From the NCBI GenBank assembly GCA_003511845.1, contig DOIV01000011.1, forward strand, positions 1-17,025: DNA of 17,025 nt. The letters run 5' to 3'. Source of the stretch: Flavobacteriaceae bacterium (GTDB taxonomy: Bacteria > Bacteroidota > Bacteroidia > Flavobacteriales > Flavobacteriaceae). Below the pieces are notes generated by a model. It made no database searches, was not told the DNA's origin, and saw only the letters and a program-made list of their open reading frames with translations. The position numbers were made by a program, and so were the translations under genes. Positions 1 to 5,588 of the stretch are shown in pieces (position 1 is the first letter of the stretch; each line of letters begins with the position of its first letter).

Positions 1-1
1 A

Positions 2-46
2 TTCGCAGTAGAACCAAAAATAGATTTTAACTTTAATTTATTTTAA
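2..46 (+). CDS. Possible 3' end of an unidentified gene, cut by the window edge
   Basis: Frame 2 of the plus strand is open from the window edge to a TAA at 44-46 and encodes only 14 residues, ending in FNFNLF. A short alternating-hydrophobic tail with a terminal Phe is what the last strand of an outer-membrane beta-barrel often looks like, so this could be the C-terminus of such a protein converging on the reductase gene. That is inference from a very short stretch; it could equally be chance open frame. No function can be assigned. Confidence 0.22.
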   Translation, partial: FAVEPKIDFNFNLF

Positions 47-57
47 TCAATAAATTA
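34..57. terminator. AT-only inverted repeat at the 3' end of the reductase gene
   Basis: TAATTTATT (34-42) and AATAAATTA (49-57) form a 9-bp stem with a 6-nt loop. It includes the stop codon of the minus-strand reductase and lies just past the stop of the possible plus-strand gene, so it could serve both as a weak bidirectional terminator. The stem has no G or C and no clean T-run follows on either strand, so termination activity is uncertain. Confidence 0.25.
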
Positions 58-795
58 TGAAAAAGCACCATCAACACTTAAAACTGCCGCACTGATATAA
101 GAAGCTTCATCTGAAGCTAAAAAAAGATAGGTATTTGCAATATCTTCTGGTGTACCTAGTCTATTTAGAGGAGAACGACTCTTCATGAGTTCTACTACTT
201 TTTCAGGAATAGTTTTTACCATATCCGTAGCAATAAAACCTGGTGCAACAGCATTGACGGTAATATTGTACTTACCTAATTCTTTAGCTAGAGATTTGGT
301 AAAGCCTATCAAGCCTGCTTTACTTGCTGCATAATTTGTTTGTCCAAAATTACCATGCAAACCAACCACCGATGAAGTATTGATAATTCTACCATAATTA
401 TTGGCAATCATATAAGGAGAAACGGCTTTGGTACACGTAAAAACACCTGTCAAATTAACATCAATTACCTGTTGCCATTCTTCAACAGTCATTTTAGCCA
501 AAGTTGCATCACGAGTAATACCTGCATTATTAATTAAAATATCTATTCTACCATATTTTTCTGCAACTTCTTTAGCCATTTTATTAATCGCCTCTACATT
601 GGTTGTGTCTAATACATAAGCCTCACAACTATAATTTTCAGATTTAAGTGCTGCTAATGTTTCGGCACATTTTTCTTTATTGATATCGCAAATAATAACT
701 GTAGCACCTTCACCAGAAAACTTAAAAGAAGTTGCTTTACCTATACCTGAAGCACCGCCTGTAATAATGGCTATTTTATTTTTTAGTCTATTCAT
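55..795 (-). CDS. fabG: FabG-type short-chain dehydrogenase/reductase (3-oxoacyl-ACP reductase)
   Basis: A 246-residue classical short-chain dehydrogenase. Visible motifs are the nucleotide-binding TGGASGIG (residues 12-19), the NNAG motif (89-92), and the catalytic set Asn114, Ser142, Tyr155 and Lys159 in the order N-S-YxxxK; the PG motif follows at 185-186. Length and motif spacing match FabG, which reduces 3-oxoacyl-ACP with NADPH in the fatty-acid elongation cycle in the cytoplasm. The stretch after the catalytic Ser (VVGLHGNFGQTNYAASKAG) is typical of FabG. It stands apart from other fatty-acid genes here and is divergent from umuC across 73 bp. Because this superfamily is large, a related role such as acetoacetyl-CoA reduction is possible. 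The ATG at 795 is the only reasonable start, as it precedes the first beta strand by a normal distance. Confidence 0.85.
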   Translation of the reverse strand: MNRLKNKIAIITGGASGIGKATSFKFSGEGATVIICDINKEKCAETLAALKSENYSCEAYVLDTTNVEAINKMAKEVAEKYGRIDILINNAGITRDATLAKMTVEEWQQVIDVNLTGVFTCTKAVSPYMIANNYGRIINTSSVVGLHGNFGQTNYAASKAGLIGFTKSLAKELGKYNITVNAVAPGFIATDMVKTIPEKVVELMKSRSPLNRLGTPEDIANTYLFLASDEASYISAAVLSVDGAFS

Positions 796-799
796 AAAG

Positions 800-807
800 C
801 AAATATA
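800..807 (-). promoter_or_regulatory. Candidate Bacteroidetes -7 element for fabG
   Basis: On the minus strand positions 807-800 read TATATTTG, an exact match to the Bacteroidetes -7 consensus TAnnTTTG. It ends only 4 bases before the fabG ATG, so transcription would start at or very near the start codon. No good TTTG -33 element is visible about 19-21 bases upstream, which lowers confidence. Confidence 0.35.
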
Positions 808-868
808 TAGAATACAATCTTCATAATTAAATCTGAAAATTTAAAAGAATAATAGTACTTTTATAGAC

Positions 869-2125
869 ATGTACGCACTTGTTGATTGTAATAATTTTTA
901 TGCTTCTTGCGAGCGGGTTTTTAATCCGAATCTCTGTAATAAGCCCGTTGCAATTCTCTCAAATAATGATGGTTGTGTAATTGCGAGAAGTGATGAAGCA
1001 AAAGCTATCGGATTACCCATGGGAGCTCCTGCATTTAAATACAAACAGTTTTTTAAGGAGCATCAAGTACATGTACTTTCTTCAAATTACCCATTGTATG
1101 GAGATATGAGTACTAGAGTCATGTCTATTTTACAACAATTTACTCCTGATATTGAAGTGTATAGCATTGATGAGGCTTTTTTACAGTTTAAAGGTTTTGA
1201 TAATTATGATCTTTCCCTTTACGGGGATAAAATAAGACAACGTATTTTAAAGTGGACTGGTATTCCAACCTCTGTAGGGATTGCTCCTACCAAAGCCTTA
1301 GCTAAAGTAGCCAATAAGATTGCTCGTAAATTTCCTAAACAAACAAATGACGTATTTGTTATTGATTCTGAAGAAAAGAGGATAAAGGCATTGAAATGGA
1401 TTAAAATTAAAGATGTTTGGGGCATCGGACGGAGGCTACAAAAACGTTTAGAAATCAAAAACATCAAGACTGCATATGATTTTATACAATTACCAGATGA
1501 GTGGATTCGTGAAAATTTCTCCATCGTTGAATGGAGGCTTAAAAAGGAATTAGAAGGCATCCCAACTTTAGAGTTAGAAGCTCCTAAAACAAAAAAATCT
1601 ATCGCTACCACGCGTAGTTTTGAATCTACATTTTCTGATCTTGATAACATCAAAGAACGTGTGTCAACTTTTGCAACAAGTTGTGCTGAAAAATTACGAA
1701 AACAAGGTTCTAGCTGTCATATGATATATGTATTGTTAAATAGTGATCGCCATAAAAAGGACACGCCTCAACATAGAACCAGTACATCTGTAGTATTATC
1801 CTACCCAACAGATTCTAGCCTGGTTATTAGTAATGCTGCTATAACTGCTGTAACATCTATTTTTAAAAATGGTGTCAAATACAAACGAGCTGGTGTAATT
1901 GTTACAGGTTTAGTACCTACTGACAACCATCAATTGAATTTATTTCTTAATGAAAATCCGAAACATAAATCGCTAATGTCTGTTTTTGATAATTTAAATA
2001 CTAAATTTGGTGACTATAAAATAAAAATTGCCAATCAAGATTTAAAGCGTACTTGGAAAATGCGTCAAGAATATTTATCGCCAAGGTATACCACAGCTAT
2101 TAATGAGATTATAAAAGTAAAATAA
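869..2125 (+). CDS. umuC: DNA polymerase V catalytic subunit UmuC (Y-family)
   Basis: A 418-residue Y-family translesion polymerase that copies damaged DNA with low fidelity in the SOS response. The N-terminus MYALVDCNNFYASCE carries the first catalytic Asp (Asp6), and YSIDEAFL at 98-105 carries the second acidic pair (Asp101, Glu102). A palm/fingers region is followed by the helix-hairpin-helix (about 182-192), the little-finger domain (about 245-350), a beta-clamp binding motif QLNLF at 355-359, and a C-terminal DUF4113-type tail (about 370-415) with KRTWKMRQEYLSPRYTT. Full length and all key residues are present. The umuD gene follows 10 bases after the stop, so the two are almost certainly co-transcribed, but in the reverse order to the Escherichia coli umuDC operon. 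No LexA box can be named because the binding site in this phylum is not one I can recognise. Confidence 0.95.
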   Translation: MYALVDCNNFYASCERVFNPNLCNKPVAILSNNDGCVIARSDEAKAIGLPMGAPAFKYKQFFKEHQVHVLSSNYPLYGDMSTRVMSILQQFTPDIEVYSIDEAFLQFKGFDNYDLSLYGDKIRQRILKWTGIPTSVGIAPTKALAKVANKIARKFPKQTNDVFVIDSEEKRIKALKWIKIKDVWGIGRRLQKRLEIKNIKTAYDFIQLPDEWIRENFSIVEWRLKKELEGIPTLELEAPKTKKSIATTRSFESTFSDLDNIKERVSTFATSCAEKLRKQGSSCHMIYVLLNSDRHKKDTPQHRTSTSVVLSYPTDSSLVISNAAITAVTSIFKNGVKYKRAGVIVTGLVPTDNHQLNLFLNENPKHKSLMSVFDNLNTKFGDYKIKIANQDLKRTWKMRQEYLSPRYTTAINEIIKVK

Positions 2126-2135
2126 ACCCTCAAAT

Positions 2136-2576
2136 ATGAAAGTACAAACTCAAAATTTAATTTTTTATTCTCCAGAAATCAGTACAGATACTTCAGGAGC
2201 AATTTTTGTCGATACTCGTATTTCAGCAGGTTTTCCTTCGCCAGCAGACGATTTCAAACAACAACGAATTAGTTTAGACAAAGAGCTTATTAAAAATAAA
2301 GAAGCAACGTTTTTTGCTCGTGTAAGCGGACAATCAATGGTTGGTGCTGGTTTAGATGATAATGACTTATTGGTGGTTGACAAAAGTTTAGAACCTGCAC
2401 ATAATAAAATTGCGGTGTGTTTTATTGATGGTGAATTTACCGTAAAACGTTTAAAAATTGAAGCAGACGGACTCTGGTTACAACCAGAAAATTCTGATTA
2501 TGAGCCTATAAAAGTTACTGAAGAAAATAATTTTGTGATTTGGGGAATTGTAACAAGTGTGATTAAGAAGGTTTAG
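2136..2576 (+). CDS. umuD: UmuD, self-cleaving S24-family subunit of DNA polymerase V
   Basis: A 146-residue LexA/UmuD-type serine peptidase. The block ISAGFPSPADDF (29-40) matches the UmuD cleavage region. The predicted scissile bond is Ala31-Gly32, the LexA-like Ala-Gly pair rather than the Cys-Gly pair of E. coli UmuD. The catalytic dyad is Ser67 in SGQSMVGAGL and Lys104 in EFTVKRL. RecA-filament-stimulated self-cleavage would yield UmuD', which joins UmuC to form active polymerase V. There is no N-terminal helix-turn-helix, so this is not a LexA repressor. It lies 10 bases downstream of umuC and runs convergently into the next gene on the minus strand; if that gene is read through its internal stop, the two coding regions overlap by 14 bp. 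Confidence 0.93.
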   Translation: MKVQTQNLIFYSPEISTDTSGAIFVDTRISAGFPSPADDFKQQRISLDKELIKNKEATFFARVSGQSMVGAGLDDNDLLVVDKSLEPAHNKIAVCFIDGEFTVKRLKIEADGLWLQPENSDYEPIKVTEENNFVIWGIVTSVIKKV

Positions 2577-3108
2577 ATTTATATTTTTTTCTTAACGCTT
2601 CCATATCTAGACGTCTATAGTCATTTCTTCTTGTCGCATCTAACACATAAATATTTAATTGATCTGCAATTTCAAAAGCAGTTTTAAAAGCTTTCTCTTT
2701 ACCCCTAATTGTAAAAATATTGATGTATTTATTTCTATCATACTACAAATTTAAGGTGAATATATATTTCGAATCTATCCCTACTACTGAAATATAATTT
2801 AAAGGAGGTAAACTTTGCCAATCACCAATCTTAAAAGGCCCAACAGATAATTGACTTTTAAATTTCTTTCTTTCTAAATCAAAAAACAGAGTGCGTTTTT
2901 GAGAAAAACTAATACCACCTAATACAAAAGCGGCTATTAATTCTAAGAAACCAATTCGCCTCTTAATTATAGACTCATCCAAAGAGAATTCTATATTAGA
3001 AAATGATTTAAACGCTAAATAAAAAGCCAATGTAAAAAAAAGAGCTGCCAATATTACCAAAACAATTGGTTTGTCTTTAGATGGAATTATGATTATTTTA
3101 TTATCCAT
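2563..3108 (-). pseudogene. Two-helix membrane protein of unknown function, interrupted by an in-frame TAG
   Basis: Reading from the ATG at 3108 gives 121 residues starting MDNKIIIIPSKDKP, then a TAG at 2745-2743. The same frame continues without another stop for 59 codons to a TAA at 2565-2563, starting YDRNKYINIF and containing the block ADQLNIYVLDATRRNDYRRLD. The restored product would be 181 residues. It has two hydrophobic segments (about 15-34 and 51-66) close together, then a soluble beta-rich part with a FFDLERKKF segment. The codon before the tail is probably a former TGG: LNLWYDRNK would read naturally. I do not recognise a named family, though the tail has the feel of a conserved flavobacterial domain. 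A longer start at 3177 exists but would overlap the opposite-strand Coa1 gene and adds an unlikely N-terminus. Automated annotation may list only 2743-3108. Confidence 0.6.
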
Positions 3109-3126
3109 ATAATATTTTAAATTAGC

Positions 3127-3140
3127 TATCTTTAAAGATA
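3127..3140. promoter_or_regulatory. 14-bp perfect palindrome between divergent genes
   Basis: TATCTTTAAAGATA is self-complementary over 14 bases. It lies in the 48-bp gap between the ATG of the interrupted minus-strand gene (3108) and the ATG of the Coa1-family gene (3157). The position suits an operator controlling one or both genes. Its left half (TATCTTTA) also matches 7 of 8 positions of the Bacteroidetes -7 consensus reading towards the Coa1 gene. Chance palindromes of this kind are not rare in AT-rich DNA. Confidence 0.3.
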
Positions 3141-3156
3141 AATAAAAACAAGCAAT

Positions 3157-3591
3157 ATGAGTGAATCTGTACAGCAAAAAAGTTGGTTTAGTAGAAATTG
3201 GATGTGGGTTGTACCTACTGGTGGTTGTTTAACCGTAATTGTATTAATCCTTTTAGGGATTGGTGCCACAATCTTTGGTGTCTCAAAAATACTAACTAGT
3301 TCTGCTCCATACGAATATGCTGTTGAACAAGCTTCTAACAACACGCAAGTCATCGAATTACTAGGCAATCCTGTTGAAACAGCAGGAATTATGCAAGGTA
3401 AAATATCAACGACTAACAATTCTGGTCAAGTTGACATTAAAATCCCTTTAAAAGGATCAAAAGAGAAAGGGTCCGTTACAATTAAAGGTTATAAAACTGA
3501 TGGAGAATGGACTTATGAAGAACTTTATGTCTTAATAAAAGAAACAAATGAAAAGATTAATTTATTAGATAAGACTTTAGAGGGTTTTTAA
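3157..3591 (+). CDS. Coa1-family protein (cytochrome c oxidase assembly factor 1-like)
   Basis: A 144-residue protein with a short cytoplasmic N-terminus rich in Trp and basic residues (KSWFSRNWMW), one membrane segment at about 17-43, and a C-terminal domain outside the membrane. The domain has the pattern seen in bacterial Coa1/TIM21-like proteins: SSAPYEYAVEQASNN, then VIELLGNPVE (65-74), GIMQGKIS (77-84), IPLKGSKEKGSVTIKG (96-111) and GEWTYEELYV (116-125). Mitochondrial Coa1 helps assemble cytochrome c oxidase; whether bacterial members do so is not established, so the name reflects the fold. The nearest downstream gene is a convergent, His-rich membrane protein that could itself bind haem or copper, a loose contextual hint of a respiratory link. 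Confidence 0.72.
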   Translation: MSESVQQKSWFSRNWMWVVPTGGCLTVIVLILLGIGATIFGVSKILTSSAPYEYAVEQASNNTQVIELLGNPVETAGIMQGKISTTNNSGQVDIKIPLKGSKEKGSVTIKGYKTDGEWTYEELYVLIKETNEKINLLDKTLEGF

Positions 3592-3602
3592 AGCTATTAC
3601 TG

Positions 3603-3632
3603 AAGCTTCTATTTTTTATCAAAAAGAAGCTT
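3603..3632. terminator. Inverted repeat between convergent genes
   Basis: AAGCTTCT (3603-3610) pairs with AGAAGCTT (3625-3632), and inside it TTTT can pair with AAAA, giving a stem of up to 12 bp with one bulge and a small loop. It sits 11 bases after the Coa1-family stop codon and overlaps the last codons and stop of the minus-strand membrane gene. It could terminate plus-strand transcription, but the sequence after it is only moderately T-rich. Confidence 0.38.
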
Positions 3633-4676
3633 TATATGCACATAAGCGATACATAAAGTGACTCCAAAATAAGCGAGAAACAACAACCACAATACAGAAA
3701 TAGAAAGCCATTGAGATACCTGTGCTGGAAAAACAAGAATGGCTTCAGAAAAAAGGACTACAAAACCATAAACATACCACAGTAACAGATTCATATTTTT
3801 AACAACGTTCATCCAAAGAAAAGGAATATACATTCCTAAAAATAATAGATGCAACCAAGCCACAAGTATAAATCTATTTCCTATTACTAAATTAGCAACA
3901 ATTGGAATACTTCCAGCAACATTTATCAGTCCAATAAGCAAAATAATGGCATACATGTATTTATCTTGTTTTTTTGCTTTTTGAAAATCATTTTTAAAAC
4001 TCAGCAATACTGTAAATAATAGTAAAGAACCTAAGCCTCCAAAAAATTGAATAGACCAATGATTAAAGCTGTAATCTAAAGAATGTGCAAAGAGTAAAAC
4101 TAAACTAATAGCTATAGGTAATGTTTGTTTACTCGTAATAATTGTGGATACTTTTTTTAATAAAACTGCCAGCATCCACACGAAAAACACTCCAAAAAAC
4201 TGAAAATGTAGGTAAAAAAATATAGCTTGTTGATACCATGGAGATTCTTGCAATTCTAGTACCATTAAAGGCCCTAACATATATGGGCCTAAAGAAGATA
4301 TAAAATGAAATATGATGCCAAGCTTAACCAATTGATGAAGTCCTTTTTTAAGCTCTAGCCGTTTCCATAATCTAATTAGTAAAACATAACTTAACCATAA
4401 ATGCATCGTTGAAAATAATATGGAGTAAAGTGCATATCCTTGAAGTATAAATGCTACTAACATTACTGCTACACATAATTGCATTGCAATATAAATTCTA
4501 TAAGATAATTTATCAAAACCTTTAGTGAAATTAGCCCATACTAATAGTAACAGTCCATTAAACAGGAAACCCAATAACATAATATGTGAATGAGCGTGTA
4601 ATACGTTTTTAAAAGGAAAATTTGAGATTGCTCCTGTGTAAGCATAACGTAAAACGAGTCCTATTAATGCTCCCAA
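3609..4676 (-). CDS. Multi-spanning membrane protein with repeated H-x4-G helices (haem-copper oxidase/NnrS-like)
   Basis: The open frame encodes 355 mostly hydrophobic residues, with about 10-12 membrane helices. Histidines fall inside predicted helices: HAHSH at 27-31, His92, His157, His198, His206 and His276. Three helices share the pattern H-x4-G (HIMLLG 31-36, HFQFFG 157-162, HLLFLG 276-281). Such placed histidines are typical of membrane haem or metal proteins such as NnrS and the cbb3-type oxidase subunit I fold, but I cannot name the family with certainty. The only in-frame start is a TTG at 4676, which would begin the protein inside its first helix. An ATG at 4707-4705 encodes MRRFPLFF and joins this frame if the 7-T run at 4689-4683 had 6 T, giving a natural 365-residue protein. 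So the 5' end is probably frameshifted; see the separate entry. It lies downstream of the DUF2007 gene, on the same strand. Confidence 0.6.
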   Translation of the reverse strand: MGALIGLVLRYAYTGAISNFPFKNVLHAHSHIMLLGFLFNGLLLLVWANFTKGFDKLSYRIYIAMQLCVAVMLVAFILQGYALYSILFSTMHLWLSYVLLIRLWKRLELKKGLHQLVKLGIIFHFISSLGPYMLGPLMVLELQESPWYQQAIFFYLHFQFFGVFFVWMLAVLLKKVSTIITSKQTLPIAISLVLLFAHSLDYSFNHWSIQFFGGLGSLLLFTVLLSFKNDFQKAKKQDKYMYAIILLIGLINVAGSIPIVANLVIGNRFILVAWLHLLFLGMYIPFLWMNVVKNMNLLLWYVYGFVVLFSEAILVFPAQVSQWLSISVLWLLFLAYFGVTLCIAYVHIKLLFDKK

Positions 4677-4707
4677 AACACCAAAAAAACAGAGGGAATC
4701 TCCTCAT
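4677..4707 (-). pseudogene. Probable true 5' end of the H-x4-G membrane protein gene, out of frame by one base
   Basis: From the ATG at 4707 the codons give MRRFPLFF, a basic start followed by a hydrophobic run, as expected for the N-terminus of a membrane protein. Reading on in that frame soon becomes non-hydrophobic (WCFGSINRTRF) and stops. Removing one T from the 7-T run at 4689-4683 joins it to GVLGALIGLVLRYAY, completing a first helix. In the uncorrected downstream frame a TGA lies 10 codons before the TTG and no ATG or GTG intervenes. Either the gene is frameshifted, the run slips, or the protein really starts at TTG. Confidence 0.5.
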
Positions 4708-4742
4708 TTTTTCAATAGAAAAAAACGTTGTAGTTGACTTCA

Positions 4743-4882
4743 TTATAAATTAAATTCAATAGTACAGTCTTGGCATCTGTATTTATGCTTTGTATAAAAA
4801 GGAAGCGATGAAAACAACAGTCCAAAAACAAACCAAAACAATGATTTTAAATCTTTAATTGTTGAAAATAATTCTATTTTTT
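4743..4882 (-). pseudogene. Detached C-terminal half of the DUF2007 protein (frame +1)
   Basis: After the 7-A run in the DUF2007 coding sequence (plus-strand 7-T run at 4876-4882), the alternative frame encodes 44 residues to a TAA at 4745-4743. They start IELFSTIKDLK, contain a hydrophobic segment (about SLFWFVFGLLFSSLPF), and end KHKYRCQDCTIEFNL. The Cys-x2-Cys pair here complements the CPNC pair just before the run, so together they would make a zinc ribbon with a membrane-associated hairpin between the pairs. With 6 A instead of 7 the gene would encode 135 residues. This also explains the apparent gap downstream of the shorter frame. Confidence 0.62.
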
Positions 4883-5151
4883 TCACTATTACAATTTGGA
4901 CAATTTATTGAATTACCATCATCAACTGAATATTTTTTAATTAATTTTAGCACTTGTATCGCTTCTTGTTCTTGGTTTGCTAAAACTTTCACTTTTACGC
5001 CACCAATAGCATTGCTTACTAGAGGATCAGTATCTATAGTTAAATCATCAAACAGAAAAACTTTAATTCCGTCAGACTCTAAGCGACCTTTTACTATTTG
5101 TGCCTCATACGAATATTGAAATGTAGCTGTGGTTTTAAATATCTCACTCAT
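4855..5151 (-). CDS. DUF2007-type protein, N-terminal domain (frame truncated)
   Basis: The uninterrupted frame encodes 98 residues. Residues 1-72 match DUF2007, a small ferredoxin-like-fold domain sometimes labelled putative signal-transducing protein: MSEIFKTTATFQYSYEAQIVKGRLESDGI, then TDPLVSNAIGGVKVKV (41-56) and a final helix. Residues 84-87 are CPNC, the first half of a zinc ribbon. The frame then ends after seven unrelated residues (NRIIFNN) following a 7-A run, while the second ribbon half lies in the next frame. The molecular function of the family is unknown to me. It is the first of two genes pointing the same way; the ATG of the membrane protein follows 35 bases after the restored stop, which suggests one transcript. 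It starts about 75 bases beyond the terminator of the rpoC operon, so it needs its own promoter. Confidence 0.75.
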   Translation of the reverse strand: MSEIFKTTATFQYSYEAQIVKGRLESDGIKVFLFDDLTIDTDPLVSNAIGGVKVKVLANQEQEAIQVLKLIKKYSVDDGNSINCPNCNSEKNRIIFNN

Positions 5152-5178
5152 ATAGTGTAAAAATAATCAAAAATTATT

Positions 5179-5220
5179 ATACCAATTTAATTATAAAAGA
5201 AGTCATAAATAAATTGGTAT
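5179..5220. repeat. 11-bp inverted repeat between the rpoC operon terminator and the DUF2007 gene
   Basis: ATACCAATTTA (5179-5189) and TAAATTGGTAT (5210-5220) are perfect inverted copies around a 20-base AT-rich centre. The repeat lies just beyond the T-run of the rpoC operon terminator and 28 bases upstream of the DUF2007 ATG. It could be a secondary hairpin, an operator, or a fragment of a dispersed palindromic repeat. Nothing here decides between these. Confidence 0.5.
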
Positions 5221-5225
5221 TATTC

Positions 5226-5256
5226 AAAAAAAACGCCAAACAAATTCTGCTTGGAG
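5226..5256 (-). terminator. Intrinsic terminator of the rpoB-rpoC-DUF3467 transcript
   Basis: Reading the minus strand, CTCCAAGCA, a 5-base loop and TGTTTGGCG form a stem of about 9 positions (one mismatch, one G-U pair), followed directly by eight T (5233-5226). It begins 10 bases after the DUF3467 stop codon. The stem plus long T-run is a textbook rho-independent terminator and marks the end of the large transcription/translation block. Confidence 0.85.
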
Positions 5257-5265
5257 TTTATATAT

Positions 5266-5577
5266 TTATGCTTGACCCGCTGGCCCAAAACTCATTGGGA
5301 TTGGCGGTTGTTCATAATCTTTAATTTCACCATGTGCTTTTTCAAACCTACTTACGTTTTCTGCCAAAGCTTTTGCTAAACGTTTAGCGTGCTGTGGTGT
5401 TAAAATGATTCTAGATTTTACTTTAGATTTTGGTGTACCCGGCATGACATTTACAAAATCAACAACAAATTCAGAAACAGAATGATTGATAATGGCCAAA
5501 TTTGCATACGTACCATCAGCAATGCTTTCATCCAATTCAATATTCAATTGATTTTCGTTTTTTTTATCTTCTGCCAT
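5266..5577 (-). CDS. DUF3467 domain protein encoded directly after rpoC
   Basis: A 103-residue soluble protein starting MAEDKKNENQLNIELDESIADGTYANLAII. It has the DUF3467 features: a beta-rich start, FVVDFVNVMPG (residues 37-47), a KSRIILTPQHAKRLAKALAENVSRFE helix region (about 54-79) and a Pro-rich, glycine-containing tail (PPIPMSFGPAGQA). Its biochemical role is not known to me. It begins 11 bases after the rpoC stop, with no terminator between, and is followed by the strong terminator at 5226-5256, so it is the last gene of the RNA polymerase operon. This neighbourhood is familiar from other Bacteroidetes and suggests, without proving, a function tied to transcription. The start at 5577 is natural, and its 8-A run (residues DKKN) is in frame. 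Confidence 0.88.
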   Translation of the reverse strand: MAEDKKNENQLNIELDESIADGTYANLAIINHSVSEFVVDFVNVMPGTPKSKVKSRIILTPQHAKRLAKALAENVSRFEKAHGEIKDYEQPPIPMSFGPAGQA

Positions 5578-5588
5578 AACAGTTCAAA

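Noticed and set aside
845..875. SOS box upstream of umuC formed by the two GTAC words flanking the start
   Set aside because: The arms are only four bases, one is inside the coding region, and no Bacteroidetes LexA consensus is known to me to compare with.
1219..1653. 144-codon open frame antisense to umuC
   Set aside because: Shadow of the umuC coding sequence; low-complexity Ser/Leu-rich translation with no recognisable domain.
2743..2745. TAG as a recoded amino acid (suppression or pyrrolysine)
   Set aside because: No pyrrolysine or suppressor genes are visible and umuD next to it also ends with TAG, so ordinary termination is more likely.
3109..3177. Extended 144-residue start for the interrupted membrane gene
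   Set aside because: It overlaps the start of the Coa1-family gene on the other strand and adds a sequence lacking the look of a protein N-terminus; the ATG at 3108 is followed by a natural one.
4859..5119. 86-codon plus-strand frame over the DUF2007 gene
   Set aside because: Antisense shadow; the minus-strand frame matches a known family.
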